From: JANNBN01 sp031385545
GTDB lineage: Bacteria; Actinomycetota; Acidimicrobiia; Acidimicrobiales; JANYDT01
Assembly: GCA_031385545.1 (NCBI GenBank)
Contig: JANNBN010000002.1
Span: 1 to 28,611, forward strand
Length of the DNA: 28,611 nucleotides
Direction: 5' to 3'
The notes beneath the pieces were generated by a model. The model was not told the origin of the DNA and did no database searches. It saw only the letters and a program-made list of their open reading frames with translations. Of this stretch, positions 15,260 through 22,328 are shown in pieces; position 1 is the first letter of the stretch; each line of letters opens with the position of its first letter. The position numbers and the translations under genes were made by a program.

Positions 15260-15850
15260 ATGACAACACGCATTCTTCGTCTCGACGCCGGGGCTAACCA
15301 CGCCGGCTCCGTCAGTCGCCCACTCGCAACGGCACTGGTCGAGGGGCTCTCCGCCAAGTTTCCGACCGAGGTAACTTTAGTTGAACTGTCAGACGGTGTC
15401 CCGTTCGTCGATGCGCTTTGGCTCGGCGGCACGAGGGGTGAAAGTCCGACTAAGAGCGAGATGCAAGCAGCAGCGGTGTCCGACGCGTTCATCGCCCAAC
15501 TCGAATCGGCCGACATCCTCGTGATCACATCGCCCATCTACAACTTCTCTGTCCCTGCCTCCCTCAAGGCGTGGATCGACCAGATCACCCGAGCAGGTCG
15601 CACGTTCCGGTACACCGGGCCAGGGCGGGCCGAAGGGCTGCTGAAGAATAAGAAGGCTTATGTTGTCATCACAGCGGGCGGCGTCCAACTTGGTTCGCCT
15701 GCGGATTTCGCATCGCCGTACCTCCGTCACCTCCTCGGCTTCATCGGCATCACCGATCTCGAAGTTATCGATGCCTCAGGTCTTGCGTTGGACCCGGACG
15801 CAACCATCGCCGCAGCCCGCCAACGCGTCAGCGAACTCATTGCCGGTTAG
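15260..15850 (+). CDS. azoR: FMN-dependent NADH-azoreductase (AzoR/NQO-type flavodoxin fold)
   Basis: Cytosolic flavoprotein of 196 aa that probably reduces quinones or azo compounds with NAD(P)H. Flavodoxin-like features are the N-terminal FMN phosphate loop (LDAGANHAGSVSRPLA, 8-23), then ADILVITSPIYNFSVPASLKAWID (about 84-107, quoted as its two parts VITSPIYNFSVP and LKAWID), with the P-x-Y-N-F motif that contacts the isoalloxazine, then GLLKNKKAYVVITAGG (about 126-141). Length is normal for the family. AGGAG ends 9 nt before the ATG. The 3' end abuts a decayed nirB fragment on the opposite strand, with the two ends overlapping by a few bases. The physiological substrate is unknown. Confidence 0.88.
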   Translation: MTTRILRLDAGANHAGSVSRPLATALVEGLSAKFPTEVTLVELSDGVPFVDALWLGGTRGESPTKSEMQAAAVSDAFIAQLESADILVITSPIYNFSVPASLKAWIDQITRAGRTFRYTGPGRAEGLLKNKKAYVVITAGGVQLGSPADFASPYLRHLLGFIGITDLEVIDASGLALDPDATIAAARQRVSELIAG

Positions 15851-16347
15851 CCCGACAATCCCCCCGATGATCGGCCGGTGCGAATCCGCTGATTGCCTCA
15901 AGGTCCTCAATCGTCCGGTAGACGAACGTGCCATGGCCGAGAAGATTCGGGGTAGGAGGGACGAACGGGCTGGACCCGGTCGCCAGGACGAGGTGGTCAT
16001 AGGTGAACAGACGACCATCGTCCACACAGACAGTTCGCGCTTCCCGGTCGAACCGCGTGACGGCCGTGCCGGTTACATACGTGACCGCGGGGTGGTTCCG
16101 GGCGATATCGCTGACCACACAGAGGTCGTCGGCCAGGCGTCCGTCGAACCATGCGGGTGAGGTGGACCCGGTCATAGGCAAGCCTTGGTTCTTCACCGAT
16201 GACGGTGATGTCCCAGTCGGCTGAAAGTCCCCGTTCGATTGCGAGCCCGATGAGGTGGTGGCCGACCATGCCATACCCGACGACGACGAGGTGCTCTCGC
16301 GGGCACCGTCTTACCGCGCCACGACGGGCACGACGGGCTTGGACCAA
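15837..16347 (-). pseudogene. nirB: Truncated, frameshifted nirB (nitrite reductase large subunit) remnant
   Basis: On the minus strand two frames together encode only the N-terminal FAD domain of the assimilatory NADH-nitrite reductase large subunit. The first frame gives REHLVVVGYGMVGHHLI, ITVIGEEP and LAYDRVHLT, matching the NirB N-terminus. At about 16155 the homology passes to the second frame: AWFDGRLADDLCVV, YDHLVLATGSSPFVPP and FVYRTIEDLEAI. Homology stops near 15860 and the frame ends at 15837. A full NirB has about 850 residues, so over three quarters is missing, including the siroheme/Fe-S part. Both a frameshift and a 3' deletion are needed, so this is decay and not only a sequencing slip. 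No nirD or nitrate gene is nearby. The 5' end of the remnant, and whether a start survives, are uncertain. Confidence 0.75.
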
Positions 16348-16595
16348 TTCGGTCGTTGCGGCTCAAAGTTCACCCCTGCACCGTACGGAGCGAGTTCGCT
16401 GCTGCCGGTTTCGACCCTGTGACGATTAGCTTTCCAAGCTGTTGAAACCGTCCAAAGGGCTATCGCGACCGCTGCCGACGGCCTCGCTCATCATAAGCGT
16501 GCTGACCAGTTGACGGTCCAACCGGCGTCGTTTCGCAGACCGTGGCATCATTTCCGAGGGATGAACGAACACGCGCTCTTTCTTCGGATCCAAAC
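16348..16595. other. Intergenic region before the cyclase-ATPase gene
   Basis: No gene is seen here. It contains the nested dyad at 16407-16449 (listed separately). No TANNNT element at leaderless distance and no good -35/-10 pair was found before the cyclase gene, so its promoter is not identified. Confidence 0.4.
16407..16449. repeat. Nested inverted repeat (hairpin or operator) upstream of the cyclase-ATPase gene
   Basis: Outer arms GGTTTCGAC (16407-16415) and GTTGAAACC (16441-16449) pair with one G-T mismatch, and enclose a perfect inner hairpin AGCTT-TCC-AAGCT (16428-16440). It is not followed by a T-run. It could be an operator or an RNA structure between the nirB remnant and the cyclase gene. 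Confidence 0.3.
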
Positions 16596-19500
16596 GTGAG
16601 CGCAGCGAGCGGCATCGAAATGCAGAGGCTCCCGGTCGGCACGGTCACGTTCCTCCTGACCGACGTCGAAGGCTCCACCCAGCTCTGGCAGGCGGCACCG
16701 AACGCAATGACCCAGGCGATCAGGCGTCACTACGAGATTCTCGATGCGGCCGTCGCGTCGAACGGAGGCGTACGGCCGCAGGAGCAGGGCGAAGGCGACA
16801 GCATCGTCGCAGCGTTTTCCCGCGCGTCCGACGCCTTCGGTGCCGCCCTCACTGCGCAACGCATGCTTCGTGCCGAGCCGTGGCCGACGCCGACCCCGCT
16901 GCGCGTGCGCATGGCGATCCACAGCGGCGAGGCACAATTGCGAGACCCTGCCAACTACATCGGCATGACCATCATCCGAACCGCCCGCCTACGCGCTCTT
17001 GCGAGCGGCGGGCAGGTCCTCGTCTCCTCCGCGAGCCGCATCCTCGCCCTGGACCAACTCGACGGAACTGTCTCGCTGCGCGATCTTGGCCTGCACCGAC
17101 TCAAGGACCTGACCCGTCCGGAGCGCGTGTACGAGGTCACCCAAGGCGATTTCGCCGAGGACTTCCCACTCCTGCGCTCGCTCGATTCGACACCCAACAA
17201 CCTTCCGGTGCGCCTGTCCAGCTTTGTTGGACGCCGTCAGGAACTGGCCACCCTCGATTCGCTGTTCTCGCGCCACCGGTTGGTGACGATTGCCGGTCCC
17301 GGGGGTGCCGGCAAGACCCGCCTCGCTCTGCAAGCGGCAGCCAACAGCACGGACCACTTCAGCGACGGTGTGTGGTGGATCGAGCTCGCTCCCCTCGGGG
17401 ACGCCTCGGGTGTGGCCGGCGCAGTTGCCGCTGCCATCGACGCTCGGCTGACCGAATCCGAGGATCACGCCGAGACCATTGCAACGCGACTTGGCAGCGA
17501 TCACGCGCTACTTATTTTCGACAATTGCGAGCAGGTGGTCGACGCGAGCGCACGACTTGTCGACGTCCTCCTCCAGCGCTGCCCGAACCTGAAAGTCCTC
17601 ACCACCACTCGCGTCGTGCTCGGCGTTCCCGGTGAAGAAACTTGGCGGATCCCTCCGCTGGAGCTGCCCGTTGCATCAGACCCGGTTTCGATAGACGCAT
17701 TGCGCAGATCCGACTCCGTCCGGCTTTTCGCCGACCGTGCAGGTGAGGCCCGACCCGGCTTCTCACTGACCGACTTCAACGCGCCGACCGTTGCGGAGAT
17801 CTGCCACCGACTGGACGGAATCCCTTTGGCCATCGAACTGGCTGCGGCCAGGGCAAAGACGCTTCTCCCGACAGAGATCCTCGAAGGGCTCACCGACGCG
17901 CTCAGGCTCCTCACCGGGGGGTCCCGACTTGCACACCCTCGCCAGCAGACGCTCGATGCGTCGGTGAGATGGAGTTGCGACCTGTTGGGCGACTACGAAC
18001 GCGTCCTGCTCTACGGGTTGTCGGTGTTCGGTGGTTCGTTCGATCTGCAGGCAGCACAGGAGGTGTGCGGTGACGACGAGCACGACGCGATCGTGGTGCT
18101 CGACGCCTTGGGACGACTCGTCGACAGCTCCCTTGTGGTTGCGCTCGACGAAACGCAGCAGAGCCGATTCTTGCTCCTCGAGGCCGTCCGCCAGTACGGC
18201 CACCACGAACTTCTGCTCTCGGATCTGCTCGACACCTACACAACTCGGCACGCCCAGTGTTTCGAGCGGCGGGTTCTTTCCGTCGCACCGCGCTGCGAAG
18301 GCCGCGATCAGTTCGCTGCGGTCCACCACATCGAGGCGGACTACAGCAACATCCGAATTGCCCTTCACTGGCTTGAGGAGCAGCAGGCTGCGCACCGGTT
18401 GGCGCCCTGCGTGCTCGCCCTCGGTGCCTATTGGGACGTGAGCGGCGCTCGGGTCGATTCGACAATGTGGTGCAACACTGCGCTCGGCCTGGTCGATGGC
18501 GCGCCGTCCGCAGTCCGTGCGCGGCTCCTTGCGCTACGCGCCGAGAGCCGTCTCCAGGTGACCGAGTTCCGCGCTGGCATCGACGACGCCAATCAGGCGT
18601 ACGCGATGGGTAACGCTGTCGGCGACACCTGGGCCGCCGGCCGTGGGAGCGCGGCGTTGACTTCCGCATTGAGTCTGATCGATCTCAATGCGTGGCGAGT
18701 GCGTTGGGCGGAGACCGCACGGTTGCACCGTGCCGCTGGCGACAGCTTTTCGCTCGCTCGCCTGCTCACCTGGGCCGGCGTTCCACTTATCCGCCGAGGC
18801 ATGACCAAGGAGGGGCGAGCCGCGCTTCGTGTGGCCGCGCCGTATCTGAAAGACCTCGGGCAACCGATGTTGATCGCTGCGCAGCAAGCCTGGGAAGCAC
18901 AAGTGGCCGTCAACTGCGGCGAACTCGCCGAAGCCGAGTCACTCGCCGCCACGGCGTTGGCGTCCGGAGCGCTGATCGCCGAGTCGCGAGTTGCAGTGGC
19001 GACACATGCGGCGTCCCTCGCTCGGGCCTTCCGGTTCGCATCTGATCGAGACTCATCGGCCGTTCACCTTGGCCGTGCCGATGCCGCGAAGCGACGCATC
19101 GATCCATTCTGCGAGGAGTTGCACCTACAACTCGCCATGATGGAACTCCTTCACGAGGACCCCGAATCATGCGCGCGGTTGGTGGATGACATGGACGCCC
19201 TCCACCCGCGTCGCGCCGCGTTCGGGCGATGCGGAGCGGCCGTTATCGGCGGATACGCATCATTCGCCCTCGGGAACATCGGAGATGCGGCGTGCCGCGC
19301 CGCGCAGGCACTCACATGGGCCCAGGAAGGGTGTCATTTGTTGGAGGAGGGCAGAGCACTGGTACTGCGTGGCGCTGCCGCGCTTGCGGCGGGGGATGCG
19401 CAGATCGCCGAAGAGTCCGCACGCGACGCCATTGGCATCCACCGCACCAATGGCAACTCGCTGATGCTCTGCGACGCCTTCGAGCTGTTGGCGGCCGTCA

Positions 19501-19787
19501 CCGCCACCTGCGGCGATGCTGCTGAGGCCGCCATCATCTTGGGATCAATGCAGACGCGGCGCAGCGAAATGCAGGCGCCTCGGGGCTTCTCCATCGACTC
19601 GGCAGCCAGCGCTGTGACCCTGGCGCGATCGGGTCTGGGCGATGAGGCGTTCGAGCGCTCATTCGCAGCCGGGAACGCGCTCGACCTCGATGCCCTTGGC
19701 GAATTCGTCGAACGAACAGATGAACGGACACATGAACGGACACGTGGCAACGCAGACCTTTCGAGTGAAGACGGAGCCGTGAAATGA
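16596..19787 (+). CDS. Class III nucleotide cyclase fused to a STAND/NB-ARC-like ATPase and helical repeat region
   Basis: Signalling protein of 1063 aa. Residues about 13-185 are a class III cyclase domain (GTVTFLLTDVEGSTQLW). Metal aspartates Asp23 and Asp68 (GEGDS) are present; the purine-recognising Lys-Asp pair is Gln64-Asn120, as in mycobacterial Rv0386; the transition-state Asn is Ile127, while Arg131 is kept. Residues about 200-500 are an ATPase with Walker A GPGGAGKT (234-241) and Walker B LLIFDNCEQ (Asp309). The rest is an alpha-helical, TPR-like region; no C-terminal LuxR HTH is seen, unlike Rv0386. Start GTG 16596 is chosen because third-position GC bias begins there; GTG 16542 and ATG 16620 are alternatives. 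The stop overlaps the next ATG by 4 nt. Cyclase activity is uncertain given the missing Asn. Confidence 0.88.
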   Translation: MSAASGIEMQRLPVGTVTFLLTDVEGSTQLWQAAPNAMTQAIRRHYEILDAAVASNGGVRPQEQGEGDSIVAAFSRASDAFGAALTAQRMLRAEPWPTPTPLRVRMAIHSGEAQLRDPANYIGMTIIRTARLRALASGGQVLVSSASRILALDQLDGTVSLRDLGLHRLKDLTRPERVYEVTQGDFAEDFPLLRSLDSTPNNLPVRLSSFVGRRQELATLDSLFSRHRLVTIAGPGGAGKTRLALQAAANSTDHFSDGVWWIELAPLGDASGVAGAVAAAIDARLTESEDHAETIATRLGSDHALLIFDNCEQVVDASARLVDVLLQRCPNLKVLTTTRVVLGVPGEETWRIPPLELPVASDPVSIDALRRSDSVRLFADRAGEARPGFSLTDFNAPTVAEICHRLDGIPLAIELAAARAKTLLPTEILEGLTDALRLLTGGSRLAHPRQQTLDASVRWSCDLLGDYERVLLYGLSVFGGSFDLQAAQEVCGDDEHDAIVVLDALGRLVDSSLVVALDETQQSRFLLLEAVRQYGHHELLLSDLLDTYTTRHAQCFERRVLSVAPRCEGRDQFAAVHHIEADYSNIRIALHWLEEQQAAHRLAPCVLALGAYWDVSGARVDSTMWCNTALGLVDGAPSAVRARLLALRAESRLQVTEFRAGIDDANQAYAMGNAVGDTWAAGRGSAALTSALSLIDLNAWRVRWAETARLHRAAGDSFSLARLLTWAGVPLIRRGMTKEGRAALRVAAPYLKDLGQPMLIAAQQAWEAQVAVNCGELAEAESLAATALASGALIAESRVAVATHAASLARAFRFASDRDSSAVHLGRADAAKRRIDPFCEELHLQLAMMELLHEDPESCARLVDDMDALHPRRAAFGRCGAAVIGGYASFALGNIGDAACRAAQALTWAQEGCHLLEEGRALVLRGAAALAAGDAQIAEESARDAIGIHRTNGNSLMLCDAFELLAAVTATCGDAAEAAIILGSMQTRRSEMQAPRGFSIDSAASAVTLARSGLGDEAFERSFAAGNALDLDALGEFVERTDERTHERTRGNADLSSEDGAVK
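19710..19745 (+). repeat. Three imperfect 12-bp tandem repeats in the cyclase-ATPase C-terminus
   Basis: Units GAACGAACAGAT, GAACGGACACAT and GAACGGACACGT encode ERTD-ERTH-ERTR in the last 30 residues of the cyclase-ATPase. Unit length is a multiple of three, so copy-number change would keep the frame. It lies just upstream of the overlapping phospholipase start. Confidence 0.6.
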
Positions 19788-21256
19788 CCAGTCGTGCTGT
19801 GCTTCCTCAGATCGAGACGATTGTCGTGCTGATGCTTGAGAATCGTTCGCTCGACACGATGCTCGGATGGCTGCACAGCGACGGGCGATCGATCAACCTG
19901 ATCCCGAGAACCTCGCTGCCATCGCGTTTCGACGGTATCGGTCCTGGCGACGGCAACTCGGTCTTGGGTGAACGTTTCGCGCCGGTTCGTGGCCACGAGG
20001 ACCTGGGCGAGCAACGTTGGCGTGTGCCTCGCCAGGACCCGGCGGAGGGGTTGCTCAACGTTCAGGTACAGATGTACGGCGACGACACCGGTCACATGAC
20101 CGACACGGCGTGGGGCGACCACCCACCGATGACCGGCTTCGCGGTCGACTACCTGAACATGCTGCCAGCGGCACTGGGGGAGGTGATGGGCGCATACACC
20201 CGCTCGGAGCTGCCGATCCTCTACGGGTTGGCGGCGCAGTTCGGAGTTTCGGATCGATGGTTCTCGTCGGTGCCGACCGAGACGGACCCCAACCGCTGCT
20301 TCGCGCTCTGCGGAACATCGGAGGGCAAGGAGATGGACGCCGATCATCCGTTCGCGTGCACGGCGCCCACCGTCTTCAACGCCCTCAACGCGTCAGGTAC
20401 GCCGTGGGGAATCTACTGCCAAACAGATTTCGGTGGCTTTCCCTATGTGAGCGGACGATTCAGCTACACCGAGATGCGCTTCGCCGGTGTTCGCTCAGCG
20501 CTCAGCGATCCGAAGACGGTGGGTCGCATCGGCCCGTACTCGGACTTGCTCAACAGCCTGCGCCGCGGAGACGACATCCCAAAATTCTGCTTCATCGAAC
20601 CGGCGTGGGGCTTTGGAGTCGGCGACGGTGAAGGCTTCCTCGGCATGCAGGGGAACGACTACCACCCGCCGGCGTGGGTCGGGCCAGCCGAGGATGCGCT
20701 TGGTGAGCTGTACAACGCGCTTCGTCTCAGCAAGCAGTGGGACAAGATGCTGTTCGTGGTCACCTTCGACGAGCATGGCGGCAGTTGGGACCACGTTCCG
20801 CCACCTGCGGCCGCGTGTCCGGACGGGCGGATCGGGCTACGCGGGTTCCCCTTCACGCGGCTTGGCCCGCGGGTTCCGACGCTACTGCTCTCACCATTCG
20901 TGTCGCCGCGGACGGTGTTCCGGGCGCCGTTGACCTCGACCGTGCCCTTCGACCACACCTCGCTGTTGGCCACCGTCCTCGCGTGGGCCGGAGTCGACCC
21001 GGCATTCGTAGCCACGATGGGAAAGCGGGTGGCAGCGGCGCCACTCTTCGATCACGCCCTCAGCCCAGTTGTTGTGCAACCTGCGCCGCCCCTCATCGTC
21101 ATCCCGGAGCACTTTCGCACCCAAGCGCCCATTGGTCCCCACGGACTGCCGATCGACATCGAGGATGCAACGCTCCAAGATCTGCGAGAAGCGGCCGCTG
21201 TCACCCACACGACTTCCGACTTCATTGCTGCTATCCGTGCGAGGCGTGCGCAGTAA
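19784..21256 (+). CDS. Phospholipase C/acid phosphatase-family phosphoesterase without signal peptide
   Basis: Member of the PF04185 phosphoesterase family (alkaline-phosphatase superfamily; phospholipase C, AcpA), 490 aa. Family motifs are ENRSLDTMLG at 19-28 (usual ENRSFDH), SDRWFSSVPTETDPNR at 156-171, NDYHPP at 291-296 and TFDEHGGSWDHVPPP at 327-341, which together supply the metal ligands and the nucleophile region. Known members cleave phosphatidylcholine, sphingomyelin or phosphate monoesters and normally carry a Tat signal peptide. Here the protein begins almost directly at the catalytic core and no export signal is visible, so it may act in the cytoplasm. Its ATG overlaps the cyclase-ATPase stop (ATGA), which implies translational coupling. 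The substrate is not determined. Confidence 0.9.
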   Translation: MTSRAVLPQIETIVVLMLENRSLDTMLGWLHSDGRSINLIPRTSLPSRFDGIGPGDGNSVLGERFAPVRGHEDLGEQRWRVPRQDPAEGLLNVQVQMYGDDTGHMTDTAWGDHPPMTGFAVDYLNMLPAALGEVMGAYTRSELPILYGLAAQFGVSDRWFSSVPTETDPNRCFALCGTSEGKEMDADHPFACTAPTVFNALNASGTPWGIYCQTDFGGFPYVSGRFSYTEMRFAGVRSALSDPKTVGRIGPYSDLLNSLRRGDDIPKFCFIEPAWGFGVGDGEGFLGMQGNDYHPPAWVGPAEDALGELYNALRLSKQWDKMLFVVTFDEHGGSWDHVPPPAAACPDGRIGLRGFPFTRLGPRVPTLLLSPFVSPRTVFRAPLTSTVPFDHTSLLATVLAWAGVDPAFVATMGKRVAAAPLFDHALSPVVVQPAPPLIVIPEHFRTQAPIGPHGLPIDIEDATLQDLREAAAVTHTTSDFIAAIRARRAQ

Positions 21257-21461
21257 AACCATCGAGCGAGAGGGTGGTCCCGGGCGGTAGTCAGCCGGAC
21301 CGGACGAGCGGTGTTGGTCGTAGATTCGCGACTTACTGACCAAGACCTCATGGTCGTCGACACCTACGACGGCAGCGTGATCGTGTTCGAAGTCAACCCC
21401 GATCGCAGACCACAGCGAAAGATCTCCTGCGCTTGGCCCACAATCCGTCGACTCGTTGGTG

Positions 21462-21731
21462 CTACTCATCCACACCGATCTCACCGCGGGCGAGTCGTTC
21501 GTGCAGGATCGCTTCCGGGTCTGCGCGAGCTTCCGGCTGGGCGGCTGACTCCTGGCCGGGGGGCAACGAATTGCGAATCGCCGACGAATGCTCTGCACGG
21601 TCCTGCCTGACCACCTTCCACATCACCCAAGCAAAACCAAAGAAGAACACCATCATCGCTGCCATCATGACGGCCATCCAGGCCCAACTCCACCCGGCGT
21701 CGCCACCATTCCATCTGTTGTCCCAGTGCAT
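21462..21731 (-). CDS. Small membrane protein with truncated SHOCT motif
   Basis: Protein of 89 aa with one hydrophobic, Trp/Met-rich segment (about residues 14-38, WSWAWMAVMMAAMMVFFFGF) and a C-terminal SHOCT-like motif, DPEAILHERLARGEIGVDE (71-89). SHOCT motifs normally continue E-Y-x-x-R-x-x-x-L. Here the codon at the conserved Tyr position is TAG (21462-21464), and reading on gives HQRVDGLW, which fits the missing part. So the gene ends at a stop that replaces a conserved Tyr; it may be a slightly shortened functional protein or a recent nonsense mutant. GGGAGG 7 nt upstream fixes the start at 21731, although the frame is open further upstream. The role of SHOCT membrane proteins is poorly known (oligomerisation or membrane tethering). 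Confidence 0.75.
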   Translation of the reverse strand: MHWDNRWNGGDAGWSWAWMAVMMAAMMVFFFGFAWVMWKVVRQDRAEHSSAIRNSLPPGQESAAQPEARADPEAILHERLARGEIGVDE

Positions 21732-21738
21732 CGTGGAA

Positions 21739-21744
21739 CCTCCC
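21739..21744 (-). promoter_or_regulatory. Shine-Dalgarno of the SHOCT membrane protein
   Basis: GGGAGG on the minus strand ends 7 nt before the ATG at 21731, the strongest ribosome-binding site in this part of the window. It decides the start against codons up to 21806. Confidence 0.65.
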
Positions 21745-22298
21745 TTCCGCTGCTGCCCGACGGCCTCAGCAATTGGTCCCAGCGTGCGCTTGCGGTTTAC
21801 GCCCACACAAGGGTCGAACGTCCCACCTTTGACCCGCTTTCCCTCCGAGAATCACCGGTCGCACGCGACGCCTGTTTGGTTCGCAAAGTTGGTGAGCATC
21901 GGCGGTCGCTTTGCGGCCACGGCGCTACCAGGCTGCTGTACCCGGTGTCCAGCGGCCAGCGGTATTACGGGTCTTCAATTGGCGCGGGACTGCCTGAAGC
22001 GTCGCGCCGGCTGTTTCGAAGGTTGTCGCCAGGAGTAATGGTTGGTTGTGCAGAAAGGCATCGACCGCAAGGTTGATGTCGAAGCGTTCGCCGCGCATCT
22101 GCGGCGAGATGGGATCTGTGTGAACGCTCGTCAGGAATTTCGACAGATCCGACGCCGGGAACGACGCACACCTGGCTCGATCGGGAAAGGGAGGAAGGGT
22201 TGCAGAAGACATGCCGTTCAGTTTCACGAAGGGTATGACAGAAATCGCTCGGCCAGGAAGACCGGCAACGAACACGAACAACCGAAGATGAGCCGAGC

Positions 22299-22322
22299 AA
22301 CACGATGCAGCTGCATCGTGTT
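22299..22322. terminator. 24-bp perfect palindrome just after purH
   Basis: The half-site AACACGATGCAG (22299-22310) is followed directly by its exact reverse complement (22311-22322). It begins 7 bp beyond the purH stop (minus strand). As RNA it would form a stem of about 10 bp with an AGCU loop, followed by UUGCUC; a weak intrinsic terminator of the purH operon is the simplest reading, a dimeric protein-binding site the alternative. Confidence 0.5.
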
Positions 22323-22328
22323 TCTGCA

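Larger units (their letters stand above)
21732..22328. other. Gene-poor region between the SHOCT gene and purH
   Basis: About 600 bp in which no recognisable gene was found; third-position GC bias is weak in all frames. It holds the SHOCT promoter region, a 7-bp hairpin TCGCCGC-GCATCT-GCGGCGA at 22088-22107, and a 24-bp palindrome at 22299-22322. A minus-strand frame from 22212 to 21925 could encode about 95 aa but has no ribosome-binding site, no leaderless -10 and no recognised similarity, so it is not called. Confidence 0.45.

Noticed and set aside
15776..15870. GGIVGL-like segment on the minus strand that seemed to continue the nirB FAD domain under the azoR 3' end
   Set aside because: It lies in a third frame and is antisense to the normal C-terminus of AzoR; the resemblance is probably chance.
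21311..21461. Plus-strand frame starting VLVVDSRLTDQDLMVVD after the phospholipase gene
   Set aside because: It begins like a protein but has no start signal and soon becomes the antisense of the SHOCT gene with low-complexity sequence; not enough to call.
21925..22212. Minus-strand frame of about 95 aa in the gap before purH
   Set aside because: No ribosome-binding site, no TANNNT element, weak codon bias and no recognised similarity.
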